Positions 30,298-43,120 of a stretch of DNA of 64,000 nt are shown in pieces. The position numbers and the translations under genes were made by a program. Below the pieces are notes generated by a model, which was given only the letters and a program-made list of their open reading frames with translations, was not told where the DNA came from and did not search any database. Positions within the stretch are counted from its first letter, which is position 1, and each line of letters starts with the position of its first letter. Source of the DNA: Lucinisca nassula. Lineage: Eukaryota > Mollusca > Bivalvia > Lucinida > Lucinidae. The DNA lies in NCBI GenBank assembly GCA_963580285.1, contig OY757021.1:98508149-98572148 (forward strand), written 5' to 3'.

Positions 30298-30596
30298 CGG
30301 GCCCCGTCCATCGGGGCTTGAAGAAATAGATGGGCTGCATGATGCTTCCATGCAGAGCTGAAACCGACCCGTACACAAGTACTGGTAAATCGCTTAGAGG
30401 ATCTAAGCCTGCCCAGGCAATGCGGTGTGAGCTAGCCCGCCCATGCTTATAAACCCTATTGGTTTCATTGGGTGGCAGGGCTTGAGATGTCATTTCATCT
30501 CAATGTCAGGTAAAAGTCCCACAAAATTGGAAGCAACGTCTCCAAAATTACCTTCACAGTGTTGACAGGGGCATTAAACCGCAAATCAAGCAAGCA
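30298..30596 (+). mobile_element. D retroposon with 14 bp target duplication
   Basis: 299 bp between two copies of ATTCACAAGAACAA (30284-30297, 30597-30610). 5' GCCCCGTCCATCGGGGC; 3' CATTAAACCGCAAATCAAGC. The tail is a short CAAG-type run, not poly-A. This copy defines both ends of D. Confidence 0.9.
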
Positions 30597-30816
30597 ATTC
30601 ACAAGAACAAAGAAGATATTTATATTTTTGTGGAATATATTTCCACTAGATTTGTCTTCAAAGAAAGCATTTTCCCTACACTAGCAGTGGCTGTTTTTGA
30701 TCAAAGTGTTCACAATTTAATACGTTAACAAGATAAGTTTGGCTTGAAAATGAAATTTCCAAATACAGCTGAGGTAGAGGTCACCAATACCTAAACTGTA
30801 CCAGTAAAATGAAGTA

Positions 30817-31205
30817 CAGAGGACCCTTGTTATAACGACAGTTTTTGTTCCCTATTATTGTGCCGTTATAATGAATTTGTCATTATAAAGAATCCCAGTT
30901 AGGATTATGTTAGGTTATAAAAGGTCTTTTCCACATCATTTCTCCAAGAAGCAAATGTAATAGACATTTGTTAGAATGGCCTCAGCGAGGCGATTCTAAC
31001 AAATGTCTATTACATTTGCTTCTTGGCGTATTAAATTACAAGAATTTTTCATGACTATGGATTCGATTTGGGTATTTCTAACCCAAGGGAAGCCCAAGCC
31101 GCTCGGAATCGAGGCTAAACTTGAGCTAAAAATTCATTCCATTGAAATTGTCGTTATAACAAGTTTTGTCGTTATAACGAATGTCGTTATAACGCGGGTC
31201 CTCTA
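30817..31205. mobile_element. pogo/Tigger-like MITE
   Basis: 389 bp, flanked by TA (30815-30816, 31206-31207). Ends CAGAGGACCCTTGTTATAAC / GTTATAACGCGGGTCCTCTA. The TIR is built from repeated GTTATAACGA, as in pogo-group elements. Inside, a 78 bp palindrome (30949-31026) has arms AAGCAAATGTAATAGACATT. No transposase. Confidence 0.85.
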
Positions 31206-31242
31206 TACTAATTTGGCTATGGATTCTAAGACTCTAAGACTC

Positions 31243-31525
31243 TATTACAAACAGTGCAATTCCAGATCAGCTAGTTTCTAATCTGAACCTTTACTGTATA
31301 AATGTGTAGGAATAAATTTAACCCTAATTCCGCTGAACAATTATTTTAGCCGCACCCATTTCAGACTTTAAACCAAGCAGATTACGTGATGTTATGTATT
31401 CCTACAAATTCACAAACAATGTTAAACAGTGTAGACCCAGATCAGATGGCTTCTTCAGAAGCCATCTGATCTGGATCTACACTGTTTGCAAAAGTAATGG
31501 TTGTCGTCAACAGGGTTAAGGGTCA
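31243..31525. mobile_element. second copy of the MITE-A-in-MITE composite
   Basis: 31243-31317 matches 29681-29762 (CAGCTAGTTTCTAATCTG). The MITE-A at 31318-31525 sits at the same TTAA. It ends in GGGTTAAGGGTCAA, where the outer element is cut off. Confidence 0.8.
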
Positions 31526-31760
31526 AGACTCAAGTTACAGCAACTTTGGCATTAAATCTGATTTGCTCTGCAAAGCTTTTAAAGTCTTTAAAATGTGGCC
31601 AAGGAAATCAAAATGCAATCAAGTCGAACACACCAACAACATATGCATGATATTTTAGCAAAAATCAACCCAAAGCAAGCAAAGTTTGGTTTCATAAACA
31701 TATTCTGAAAATGATTCATTAACGTATTTTGGTTTAAACAATATTTTATTTTAATGAAAT

Positions 31761-32028
31761 CAGCCTCGATAGCGCAGTGGTTAACGCGTTTGACTCATGA
31801 TCGAGAGGTTGTGCGTTCGAATCTGGCACCTGGTATCGAGGTGTGTCCTTGGGCAAGACACTGCCTCACTCCACCCAGGTGGAAATGGGTAGCAGTGGTG
31901 TAATAGTCACTGCCTCTCTCTCGCGCGTGTGAAAACATCCGGAATGAGTGTTCGAGACCGATTAGATAAGCTTCAAGCTTCCATTGCACTCAAACTAAAA
32001 TAAATTAGTATAAACTAAACTAACATAT
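31761..32028 (+). mobile_element. tRNA-headed SINE (type 2)
   Basis: Head with A box (TAGCGCAGTGGTTAACGCG) and B box (TGCGTTCGAATCTGG). The central block GTCCTTGGGCAAGACACTGC and CCACCCAGGTGGAAATGGG is the conserved-domain type known from molluscan SINEs. AT-rich 3' end. The flanks share about ATTTTAAT. Confidence 0.8.
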
Positions 32029-32058
32029 TTTAATAATGATGTTACAGTCACCATAGTC

Positions 32059-32361
32059 TTTTTGTTTGTTTTAATTGAGGTTTAACGTCTATGTCTACAC
32101 TATTTAGGTCATTTTTTAGACGTTGCTTCCCATTTTGTATGACTTTTACCCGGCATTGAGATGAAATGATATTTCAAACCCTGCCCTCCTATGAAACCAA
32201 AAGGCTCATATGCACTGGACAGTCTGACTCACACCACTTTGCCTGGGCAGGCTTAGTCTTTCTGAGCGGTTTAGCAGTTCTCGTGTGTGGTCAGTTTCAG
32301 CTCTGTGTGGAAGCTCCATGCAGCCCAATCTATTTCTTCAAGGCCCACTGGGTGGAGGCGA
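32059..32361 (-). mobile_element. D retroposon with 10 bp target duplication
   Basis: Flanked by CACCATAGTC at 32049-32058 and 32362-32371. More diverged than 30298 (for example AATTGAGGTTTAACGTCTAT). Confidence 0.85.
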
Positions 32362-32624
32362 CACCATAGTCGAATCATATGATAACATATCCCTGCAAAT
32401 CTGAGAACTTGATGCTTTAAATTAAGGATTAAAACTAAATCAATTTTTCCTATGAAGAAATGGCAACACTTCGCACTGTTCAACAAAACAAAGTCAACTA
32501 TCATGGCTTCTTGTTACTTTAAATTCCTTTACACAAAGCCCCTCTGAAAAAATTGTCTTCTCTTAGAGAAGAAATATTCTGGGCCCAGTTGTTCAAAACT
32601 ATTGTTCAAAACTTATTTCATTAG

Positions 32625-32824
32625 TTAACCCTTTTTGTACCAAATGGAATCTTCCTTCTTATATTTACCAGGAGTCCATTCCAAAATTAAGGGGTGTCAG
32701 GTTGTGTTTTCTTCAAAATTTACTTAAAAAATGGCTGGACTTTTCGCAAACAGTGTAGGCCCAGATCAAACGCTGGGCCTGCACTGTTTACCCATTGTGG
32801 GGTTTCTGGTACAAAATGGGTTAA
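32625..32824. mobile_element. MITE-E inside MITE-H
   Basis: TTAACCCTTTTTGTACC to GGTACAAAATGGGTTAA. The core has lost most of one hairpin arm. Confidence 0.85.
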
Positions 32825-33002
32825 CATATCATTTAACCTCAGATCATTTAATATGGCAAATATGCCAACATTTTTGCTGAAAAAATGTGAGTAGCTTTTG
32901 CACTTGCAAAAGCTACTCACATTTTTTCAGCAAAAATACCTGAGTATTAGATACTATACTGGCTAGAACAGTTAGCATTTTGACCACTAACAAGCTCGTT
33001 AA

Positions 33003-33279
33003 CATCACGAAAACAGGCCTTTATAATTTTGACCCCCTTGAACCCCACTTTTATATAGTAAAACTGGGGTTTGGAGGGGTAAACTTTATTTTCGTATTTC
33101 TGCTCTAAAATATAGATTGTGGGTACTCGTTAGAACCGCCTCATAGAGGCGGTTCTAACGAGTACCCACAATCTACATTTTGAACAGAAAGAAAAATATC
33201 CCGATTTTTCATCTTAAAATGATCTTTTTTTCGGCAGTAAAGTTTATGATACATTTGTATAGGCATGTTTTCGTAATGA
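33003..33279. mobile_element. MITE-C inside MITE-H
   Basis: CATCACGAAAACAGGCC to GGCATGTTTTCGTAATG. Hairpin CCGCCTCATAGAGGCGGTTC. Confidence 0.85.
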
Positions 33280-33389
33280 GCTACTGATGCTCTGAACAAC
33301 TGGACCCTGGTCTTGAAGGAGCAGGAAAGATAAAAAGCTCTTTTGACAGAGGTCAATTGTCTAAAAGTACATGTATATCCATTTCTGAT

Positions 33390-36300
33390 ACAAGAGGGCC
33401 ATGATGGCCCTGAATCGCTCACCTGAATCCAAGATGTTTCAAAGCTTATGGAAATGAAGGATTCACTGCTTTAAGGAGATGTGGACGAAAGACTTTTATC
33501 CTTGGAAGCTATTTGTCATTGTAGTGGAATATGAAGGTTTTTCTATTTTTAGCTCTGGTGTCCATTTTGTTTAACACAGAGGAACAGTTTAGGCAATTTT
33601 GAAAGAGGGTCACTCAAAGAACATTCCTGGGAAAATATTTTCAAATCGGGCCATTTGCCTAGGAGGAAAACTAATGTCATTTAAAGGTTTTTCTATTTTT
33701 AGCTCTGGTGGCCATTTTATTTAAGAGCAGAACGATTTGGGCAATTTTGAAAGAGGGTCACTCAAGGAACATTCCTGTGAAATTTTTTTCAAATCGGGCC
33801 ATTTGTCTAGGAGGAGATGTCATTCAAAGGTTTTTCTATTTTTAGCTCTGGTTGCCATTTTGTTTGACGGAGCAGCACGATTTAGGCAATTTTGAAAGAG
33901 GGTCACTCAAGGAACATTCCTGTGTAATTATTTTCAAATTGGGCCATTTGCCTAGGAGGAGATGTCATTCAAAGGTTTTTCTATTTTTAGCTCTGGTTGC
34001 CATTTTGTTTGACGGAGCAGCACGATTTAGGCAATTTTGAAAGAGGGTCACTCAAGGAACATTCCTGTGAAATTATTTTCAAATCGGGCCATTTGCATAG
34101 CAGGAGATGTCATTGAAAGGTTTTTTCTATTTTTAGCTCTGGCAGCCATTTTGTTTAACGGAGCAGAACGATTTAGGCAATTTTGAAAGAGGGTCACTCT
34201 AGGAACATTCCTGTGAAATTCTTTTCAAATCGGGCCATTTGCCTAGGAATAGATGTTATTTAAAGGTTTTTCTATTTTTAGCTCTGGTAGCCATTTTGTT
34301 GAACGGAGCAGAACGATTTAGGCAATTTTGAAAGAGGGTCACTCTAGGAACATTCCTGTGACATTATTTTCAAATCTGACCATTTGCCTAGCAGATGTCA
34401 TTTAAAGGTTTATCTATTTTTAGCTCTGGTGTCCATTTTATTTAACGGAGCGGAACACTTTAAACAATTTTGAAAGAGGGTCACTCAAGGAACATTCCTG
34501 TTAAAGTATTTTCAAATAGGGTAATTTGCCTAGGAGGAGATGTCATTTAAAGGTTTTTCTATTTTTAGCTCTGGCGGCCATTTTATTTAATGGAGCGGAA
34601 CGATTTGGGCAATTTTGAAAGAGGGTCACTCAAGGAACATTCCTGTGAAATTTTTTTCAAATCGGGCCATTTGCCTAGGAGGAGATGTCATTTAAAGGTT
34701 TTTCTACATTTAGCTCTGGCGGCCATTTTGTTTGACGAAGCAGAATGATTTAGGCAATTTTGAAAGAGGGTCACTCAAGGAACATTCCTGTGTAATTATT
34801 TTCAAATTGGGCCATTTGCCTAGGAGGAGATGTCATTTAAAGGTTTTCTATTTTTAGCTCTGGTGGCCATTTTGTTTAACGCAGCAGAACGATTTAGGCA
34901 ATATTGAAAGAGGGTCACTCAAGGAAAATTCCTGTGAAATTATTTTCATATCGGGCAATTTGCCTAGGAGGAGATGTCATTGAAAGGTTTTTCTATTTTT
35001 AGCTCTGGTGGCCATTTTGTTGAACAGAGCGGAACGATTAAGGCAATTTTCAGAGGGTCACTCAAGGAACATTCCTGTGAAATTATTTTCAAACCGGCCA
35101 TTTGCCTAGGAGATGTCATCTAAAGGTTTTTCTATTTTTAGCTCTGGCGGCCATTTTATTTAACGGAGCAGAACGCTTTAAACAATTTTGAGAGAGGGTC
35201 ACTCAAGGAACATTCCTGTTTAAGTATTTTCAAATAGGGCAATTTGCCTAGGAGGAGATGTCATTTAAAGGTTTTTCTATTATTAGCTCTGGCGGCCATT
35301 TTATTTAAGAGCAGAACGATTTGGGCAATTTTGAAAGAGGGTCACTCAAGGAACATTCCTGTGAAATTTTTTTTCAAATCGGGCCATTTGTCTAGGAGGA
35401 GATGTCATTTAAAGGTTTTTCTATGTTTAGCTCTGGTTGCCATTTTGTTTGACGGAGCAGAATGATTTAGGCAATTTTGAAAGAGGGTCACTCAAGGAAC
35501 ATTCCTGTGTAATTATTTTCAAATTGGGCCATTTGCCTAGGAGGAGATGTCATTTAAAGGTTTTCTATTTTTAGCTCTGGTGGCCATTTTGTTTAACGGA
35601 GCAGAACAATTTAGGCAATATTGAAAGAGGGTCACTCAAGGAACATTCCTGTGAAATTATTTTCAAATCGGGCCATTTGCATAGCAGATGTCATTGAAAG
35701 GTTTTTTTTTCTATTTTTAGCTCTGGCGGCCATTTTGTTTAACGAGCAGAACGATTTAGGCAATTTTGAAAGAGGGTCACTCTAGGAACATTCCTGTGAA
35801 ATTATTTTCAAATCGGGCCATTTGCCTAGGAGGAGATGTCATTTAAAGGTTTTTCTATTTTTTAGCTCTGGTGGCCATTTTGTTGAACGGAGCAGAACGA
35901 TTTAGGCAATTTTGAAAGAGGGTCACTCTAGGAACATTCCTGTGACATTATTTTCAAATCTGACCATTTGCCTAGCAGGAGATGTCATTTAAAGGTTCAT
36001 CTTTTTTTAGCTCTGGCGGCCATTTTGTTTAACGGAGCGGAACAATTAAGGCAATTTTGAAAGAGGGTCACTCAAGGAACATTCCTGTGAAATTCTTTTC
36101 AAATCGGGCCATTTGCCTAGGAGGAGATGTCATTTAAAGGTTTTTCTACGTTTAGCTCTGGCGGCCATTTTGTTTGACGAAGCAGAATGATTTAGGCAAT
36201 TTTGAAAGAGGGTCACTCAAGGAACATTCCTGTGTAATTGTTTTCAAATTGGGCCATTTGCCTAGGTGGAGATGTCATTTAAAGGTTTTCTATTTTTAGC

Positions 36301-39300
36301 TCTGGTGGCCATTTTGTTTAATGCAGCAGAACGATTTAGGCAATATTGAAAGAGGGTCACTCAAGGAAAATTCCTGTGAAATTCTTTTCATATCGGGCAA
36401 TTTGCCTAGGAGGAGATGTCATTGAAAGGTTTTTCTATTTTTAGCTCTGGTGGCCATTTTGTTGAACAGAGCGGAACGATTAAGGCAATTTTCAGAGGGT
36501 CACTCAAGGAACATTCCTGTGAAATTATTTTCAAACCGGCCATTTGCCTAGGAGATGTCATCTAAAGGTTTTTCTATTTTTAGCTCTGGCGGCCATTTTA
36601 TTTAACGGAGCAGAACGCTTTAAACAATTTTGAGAGAGGGTCACTCAAGGAACATTTTTGATTAAGTATTTTCAAATAGGGCAATTTGCCTAGGAGGAGA
36701 TGTCATTTAAAGGTTTTTCTATTTTTAGCTCTGGCGGCCATTTTATTTAAGAGCAGAATGATTTGGGCAATTTTGAAAGAGGGTCACTCAAGGAACATTC
36801 CTGTGAAATTTTTTTCAATTCGGGCCATTTGTCTAGGAGGAGATGTCATTTAAAGGTTTTTCTATGTTTAGCTCTGGTTGCCATTTTGTTTGACGGAGCA
36901 GAATGATTTAGGCAATTTTGAAAGAGGGTCACTCAAGGAACATTCCTGTGTAATTATTTTCAAATTGGGCCATTTGCCTAGGAGGAGATGTCATTTAAAG
37001 GTTTTCTATTTTTAGCTCTGGTGGCCATTTTGTTTAACGGAGCAGAACAATTTAGGCAATATTGAAAGAGGGTCACTCAAGGAACATTCCTGTGAAATTA
37101 TTTTCAAATCGGGCCATTTGCATAGCAGATGTCATTGAAAGGTTTTTTTCTATTTTTAGCTCTGGTGGCCATTTTGTTTAACGGAGCAGAACAATTTAGG
37201 CAATATTGAAAGAGGGTCACTCAAGGAACATTCCTGTGAAATTATTTTCAAATCGGGCCATTTGCATAGCAGATGTCATTGAAAGGTTTTTTTCTATTTT
37301 TAGCTCTGGTGGCCATTTTGTTTAACGAGCAGAACGATTTAGGCAATTTTGAAAGAGGGTCACTCTAGGAACATTCCTGTGTAATTATTTTCAAATTGGG
37401 CCATTTGCCTAGGAGGAGATGTCATTTAAAGGTTTTCTATTTTTAGCTCTGGTGGCCATTTTGTTTAACGGAGCAGAACAATTTAGGCAATATTGAAAGA
37501 GGGTCACTCAAGGAACATTCCTGTGAAATTATTTTCAAATCGGGCCATTTGCATAGCAGATGTCATTGAAAGGTTTTTTTCTATTTTTAGCTCTGGTGGC
37601 CATTTTGTTTAACGAGCAGAACGATTTAGGCAATTTTGAAAGAGGGTCACTCTAGGAACATTCCTGTGAAATTATTTACAAATCGGGCCATTTGCCTAGG
37701 AGGAGATGTCATTTAAAGGTTTTTCTATTTTTTAGCTCTGGTGGCCATTTTGTTGAACGGAGCAGAACGATTAAGGCAATTTTGAAAGAGGGTCACTCAA
37801 GGAACATTCCTGTTAAAGTATTTTCAAATAGGGTAATTTGCCTAGGAGGAGATGTCATTTAAAGGTTTTTCTATTTTTAGCTCTGGCGGCCATTTTATTT
37901 AATGGAGCGGAACGATTTGGGCAATTTTGAAAGAGGGTCACTCAAGGAACATTCCTGTGAAATTTTTTTCAAATCGGGCCATTTGCCTAGGAGGAGATGT
38001 CATTTAAAGGTTTTTCTACATTTAGCTCTGGCGGCCATTTTGTTTGACGAAGCAGAATGATTTAGGCAATTTTGAAAGAGGGTCACTCAAGGAACATTCC
38101 TGTGTAATTATTTTCAAATTGGGCCATTTGCCTAGGAGGAGATGTCATTTAAAGGTTTTCTATTTTTAGCTCTGGTGGCCATTTTGTTTAACGCAGCAGA
38201 ACGATTTAGGCAATATTGAAAGAGGGTCACTCAAGGAAAATTCCTGTGAAATTATTTTCATATCGGGCAATTTGCCTAGGAGGAGATGTCATTGAAAGGT
38301 TTTTCTATTTTTAGCTCTGGTGGCCATTTTGTTGAACAGAGCGGAACGATTAAGGCAATTTTCAGAGGGTCACTCAAGGAACATTCCTGTGAAATTATTT
38401 TCAAACCGGCCATTTGCCTAGGAGATGTCATCTAAAGGTTTTTCTATTTTTAGCTCTGGCGGCCATTTTATTTAACGGAGCAGAACGCTTTAAACAATTT
38501 TGAGAGAGGGTCACTCAAGGAACATTCCTGTTTAAGTATTTTCAAATAGGGCAATTTGCCTAGGAGATGTCATTTAAAGGTTTTTCTATTTTTAGCTCTG
38601 GCGGCCATTTTATTTAAGAGCAGAATGATTTGGGCAATTTTGAAAGAGGGTCACTCAAGGAACATTCCTGTGAAATTTTTTTCAAATCGGGCCATTTGTC
38701 TAGGAGGAGATGTCATTTAAAGGTTTTTCTATGTTTAGCTCTGGTTGCCATTTTGTTTGACGGAGCAGAATGATTTAGGCAATTTTGAAAGAGGGTCACT
38801 CAAGGAACATTCCTGTGTAATTATTTTCAAATTGGGCCATTTGCCTAGGAGGAGATGTCATTTAAAGGTTTTCTATTTTTAGCTCTGGTGGCCATTTTGT
38901 TTAACGGAGCAGAACAATTTAGGCAATATTGAAAGAGGGTCACTCAAGGAACATTCCTGTGAAATTATTTTCAAATCGGGCCATTTGCATAGCAGATGTC
39001 ATTGAAAGGTTTTTTTTCTATTTTTAGCTCTGGCCGCCATTTTGTTTAACGAGCAGAACGATTTAGGCAATTTTGAAAGAGGGTCACTCTAGGAACATTC
39101 CTGTGAAATTATTTTCAAATCGGGCCATTTGCCTAGGAGGAGATGTCATTTAAAGGTTTTTCTATTTTTTAGCTCTGGTGGCCATTTTGTTGAACGGAGC
39201 AGAACGATTTAGGCAATTTTGAAAGAGGGTCACTCTAGGAACATTCCTGTGACATTATTTTCAAATCTGACCATTTGCCTAGCAGGAGATGTCATTTAAA

Positions 39301-42300
39301 GGTTCATCTTTTTTTAGCTCTGGCAGCCATTTTGTTTAACGGAGCGGAACAATTTAGGCAATTTTGAAAGAGGGTCACTCAAGGAACATTCCTGTGAAAT
39401 TCTTTTCAAATCGGGCCATTTGCCTAGGAGGAGATGTCATTTAAAGGTTTTTCTACGTTTAGCTCTGGCGGCCATTTTGTTTGACGAAGCAGAATGATTT
39501 AGGCAATTTTGAAAGAGGGTCACTCAAGGAACATTCCTGTGTAATTATTTTCAAATTGGGCCATTTGCCTAGGAGGAGATGTCATTTAAAGGTTTTCTAT
39601 TTTTAGCTCTGGTGGCCATTTTGTTTAACGCAGCAGAACGATTTAGGCAATATTGAAAGAGGGTCACTCAAGGAAAATTCCTGTGAAATTCTTTTCATAT
39701 CGGGCAATTTGCCTAGGAGGAGATGTCATTGAAAGGTTTTTCTATTTTTAGCTCTGGTGGCCATTTTGTTGAACAGAGCGGAACGATTAAGGCAATTTTC
39801 AGAGGGTCACTCAAGGAACATTCCTGTGAAATTATTTTCAAACCGGCCATTTGCCTAGGAGATGTCATCTAAAGGTTTTTCTATTTTTAGCTCTGGCGGC
39901 CATTTTATTTAACAGAGCAGAACGCTTTAAACAATTTTGAGAGAGGGTCACTCAAGGAACATTCCTGTTTAAGTATTTTCAAATAGGGCAATTTGCCTAG
40001 GAGGAGATGTCATTTAAAGGTTTTTCTATTTTTAGCTCTGGCGGCCATTTTATTTAAGAGCAGAATGATTTGGGCAATTTTGAAAGAGGGTCACTCAAGG
40101 AACATTCCTGTGAAATTTTTTTCAAATCGGGCCATTTGTCTAGGAGGAGATGTCATTTAAAGGTTTTTCTATGTTTAGCTCTGGTTGCCATTTTGTTTGA
40201 CGGAGCAGAATGATTTAGGCAATTTTGAAAGAGGGTCACTCAAGGAACTTTCCTGTGTAATTATTTTCAAATTGGGCCATTTGCCTAGGAGGAGATGTCA
40301 TTTAAAGGTTTTCTATTTTTAGCTCTGGTGGCCATTTTGTTTAACGGAGCAGAACAATTTAGGCAATATTGAAAGAGGGTCACTCAAGGAACATTCCTGT
40401 GAAATTATTTTCAAATCGGGCCATTTGCATAGCAGATGTCATTGAAAGGTTTTTTTCTATTTTTAGCTCTGGTGGCCATTTTGTTTAACGAGCAGAACGA
40501 TTTAGGCAATTTTGAAAGAGGGTCACTCTAGGAACATTCCTGTGAAATTATTTAAAAATCGGGCCATTTGCCTAGGAGGAGATGTCATTTAAAGGTTTTT
40601 CTATTTTTTAGCTCTGGTGGCCATTTTGTTGAACGGAGCAGAACGATTTAGGCAATTTTGAAAGAGGGTCACTCTAGGAACATTCCTGTGACATTATTTT
40701 CAAAACTTACCATTTGCCTAGCAGGAGATGTCATTTAAAGGTTCATCTTTTTTAGCTCTGGCGGCCATTTTGTTTAACGGAGCGGAACAATTTAGGCAAT
40801 TTTGAAAGAGGGTCACTCAAGGAACATTCCTGTGAAATTCTTTTCAAATCAGGCCTTTTGCCTAGGAGATGTCATTTAAAGGTTTTTCTAATTTTAGCTC
40901 TGGTGGCCATTTTGTTTAATGGAGCGGAAAGATTTAGGCAATTTTGAAAGGGGGTCACTCAAGGAACATTCCTGTGAAATTATTTTCAAATCGGGCCATT
41001 TGCCTAGGAGGAGATGTCATTTAAAGGTTTTTCTATTTTTAGCTCTGGCGGCCATTTTATTTAACTGAGCAGAACGCTTTAAACAATTTTGAAAGAGGGT
41101 CATCCAAGGAACATTCCTGTGAAAGAATTTTCACATAGGGCAATTTTCCTAGGAGATGTCATTTAAAGGTTTTTCTATTTTTAGCTCTGGCTGCAATTTT
41201 ATTTAACGGAGCAGAACGGTTTAGGCAATTTTGAAAGATCACTCAAGGAACATTCCTGTGAAATTATTTTCAAATCGGGCCATTTGCCTAGGAGGAGATG
41301 TCATTTAAAGGTTTTTCTATTTTTAGCTCTGGCGGCCATTTTGTTTAACGGAGCAGAACGATTTAGGCAATTTTGAAAGAGGGTCACTCAAGGAACATTC
41401 CTGTGTAATTATTTTCAAATCGGGCCATTTGCCTAGGAGGAGATGTCATTTAAAGGTTTTTCTATTTTTTAGCTCTGGTGGCCATTTTGTTGAACGGAGC
41501 AGAACGATTTAGGCAATTTTGAAAGAGGGTCACTCTAGGAACATTCCTGTGACATTATTTTCAAATCTGACCATTTGCCTAGCAGGAGATGTCATTTAAA
41601 GGTTCATCTTTTTTTAGCTCTGGTGGCCATTTTGTTTAACGGAGCGGAACAATTTAGGCAATTTTGAAAGAGGGTCACTCAAGGAACATTCCTGTGAAAT
41701 TCTTTTCAAATCAGGCCTTTTGCCTAGGAGGAGATGTCATTTAAAGGTTTTTCTAATTTTAGCTCTGGTGGCCATTTTGTTTAATGGAGCGGAAAGATTA
41801 AGGCAATTTTGAAAGGGGGTCACTCAAGGAACATTCCTGTGAAATTATTTTCAAATCGGGCCATTAGCCTAGGAGGAGATGTCATTTAAAGGTTTTTCTA
41901 TTTTTAGCTCTGGCGGCCATTTTATTTAACTGAGCAGAACGCTTTAAACAATTTTGAAAGAGGGTCACTCAAGGAACATTCCTGTGAAAGAATTTTCACA
42001 TAGGGCAATTTTCCTAGGAGATGTCATTTAAAGGTTTTTCTATTTTTAGCTCTGGCTGCCATTTTATTTAACGGAGCAGAACGGTTTAGGCAATTTTGAA
42101 AGAGGATCACTCAAGGAACATTCCTGTGAAATTATTTTCAAATCGGGCCATTTGCCTAGGAGGAGATGTCATTTAAAGGTTTTTCTATTTTTAGCTCTAG
42201 CGGCCATTTTGTTTAACGGAGCAGAACGATTTAGGCAATTTTGAAAGAGGGTCACTCAAGGAACATTCCTGTGTAATTATTTTCAAATCGGGCCATTTGC

Positions 42301-43120
42301 CTAGGAGGAGATGTCATTTAAAGGTTTTTCTATTTTTAGCTCTGGTGGCCATTTTGTTTAACTGAGCAGAACGCTTTAAACAATTTTGAAAGAGGGTCAC
42401 TCAAGGAACATTCCTGTGAAAGAATTTTCACATAGGGCAATTTTCCTAGGAGATGTCATTTAAAGGTTTTTCTATTTTTAGCTCTGGCTGCCATTTTGTT
42501 TAACGGAGCGGCACGATTTAGGCAATTTTGAAAGAGGGTCACTCAAGGAACATTCCTGTGAAATTATTTTCAAATTGGGCCATTTGCATAGCAGGAGATG
42601 TCATTGAAAGGTTTTTTCTATTTTTAGCTCTGGCAGCCATTTTGTTTAACGGAGCAGAACGATTTAGGCAATTTTGAAAGAGGGTCACTCTAGGAACATT
42701 CCTGTGACATTATTTTCAAATCTGACCATTTGCCTAGCAGATGTCATTTAAAGGTTTATCTATTTTTAGCTCTGGTGGCCATTTTGTTTAACAGAGCGGA
42801 AAGATTTAGGCAATTTTGAAAGAGGGTCACTCAAGGAACATTCCTGTGAAATTATTTGCAAATCGGGCCATTTGCCTAGGAGATGTCATTTAAAGGTTTT
42901 TCTATTTTTAGCTCTGGTGGCCATTTTGTTTAACGGAGCAGAATGATTTTGGCAATTTTGAAAGAGGGTCATCCAAGGAACATTCCTGTGAAATTATATC
43001 AGAATCCATTCACTGGTTTAGGAGATGTCGTATGAAGAAAATTTACTCACGCACGAGGGACGATGGACAAAAAGTGATCCCAAAAGCTCACCTCGTCACT
43101 ATGTGACAGGTGAGCTAAAA
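33390..43120 (+). mobile_element. 9.7 kb HINE-like element with expanded tandem core
   Basis: The left end ACAAGAGGGCCATGATGGCC, followed by CTGAATCGCTCACCTG, gives a hairpin. The right end AAAAGCTCACCTCGTCACTA then TGTGACAGGTGAGCTAAAA is the same hairpin that closes 1-743. Between the ends is almost only the ~145 bp tandem repeat. The whole element lies in the long TRIM intron. Confidence 0.7.
33530..43020 (+). repeat. ~145 bp satellite, about 65 copies, with higher-order units
   Basis: The monomer carries GATGTCATTTAAAGGTTTTT, TAGCTCTGGCGGCCATTTTG, GAAAGAGGGTCACTCAAGG and GGGCCATTTGCCTAGGAG. Diagnostic variants recur at fixed distance: GTTGAACAGAGCGG occurs at 35019, 36461, 38331 and 39768 (spacings 1442, 1870, 1437). 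This shows a ~10-monomer higher-order unit, with three extra monomers in the middle interval. Frames at 33852 and 35244 are repeat translations. Confidence 0.92.

Larger units (their letters stand above)
32580..33310. mobile_element. MITE-H with two insertions
   Basis: GGGCCCAGTTGTTCAAAAC at the left, GAACAACTGGACCCTGG at the right. The AAAATGTGAGTAGCTTTTGC palindrome is intact between a MITE-E (32625) and a MITE-C (33003). Confidence 0.85.

Noticed and set aside
31764..31840. Possible genuine tRNA gene
   Set aside because: A and B boxes are present but no cloverleaf closes, and the sequence continues into a SINE body.
33852..35465. Open frames of 60-75 codons in the satellite region
   Set aside because: They repeat with the 145 bp monomer and end at monomer variants; no start context or domain.
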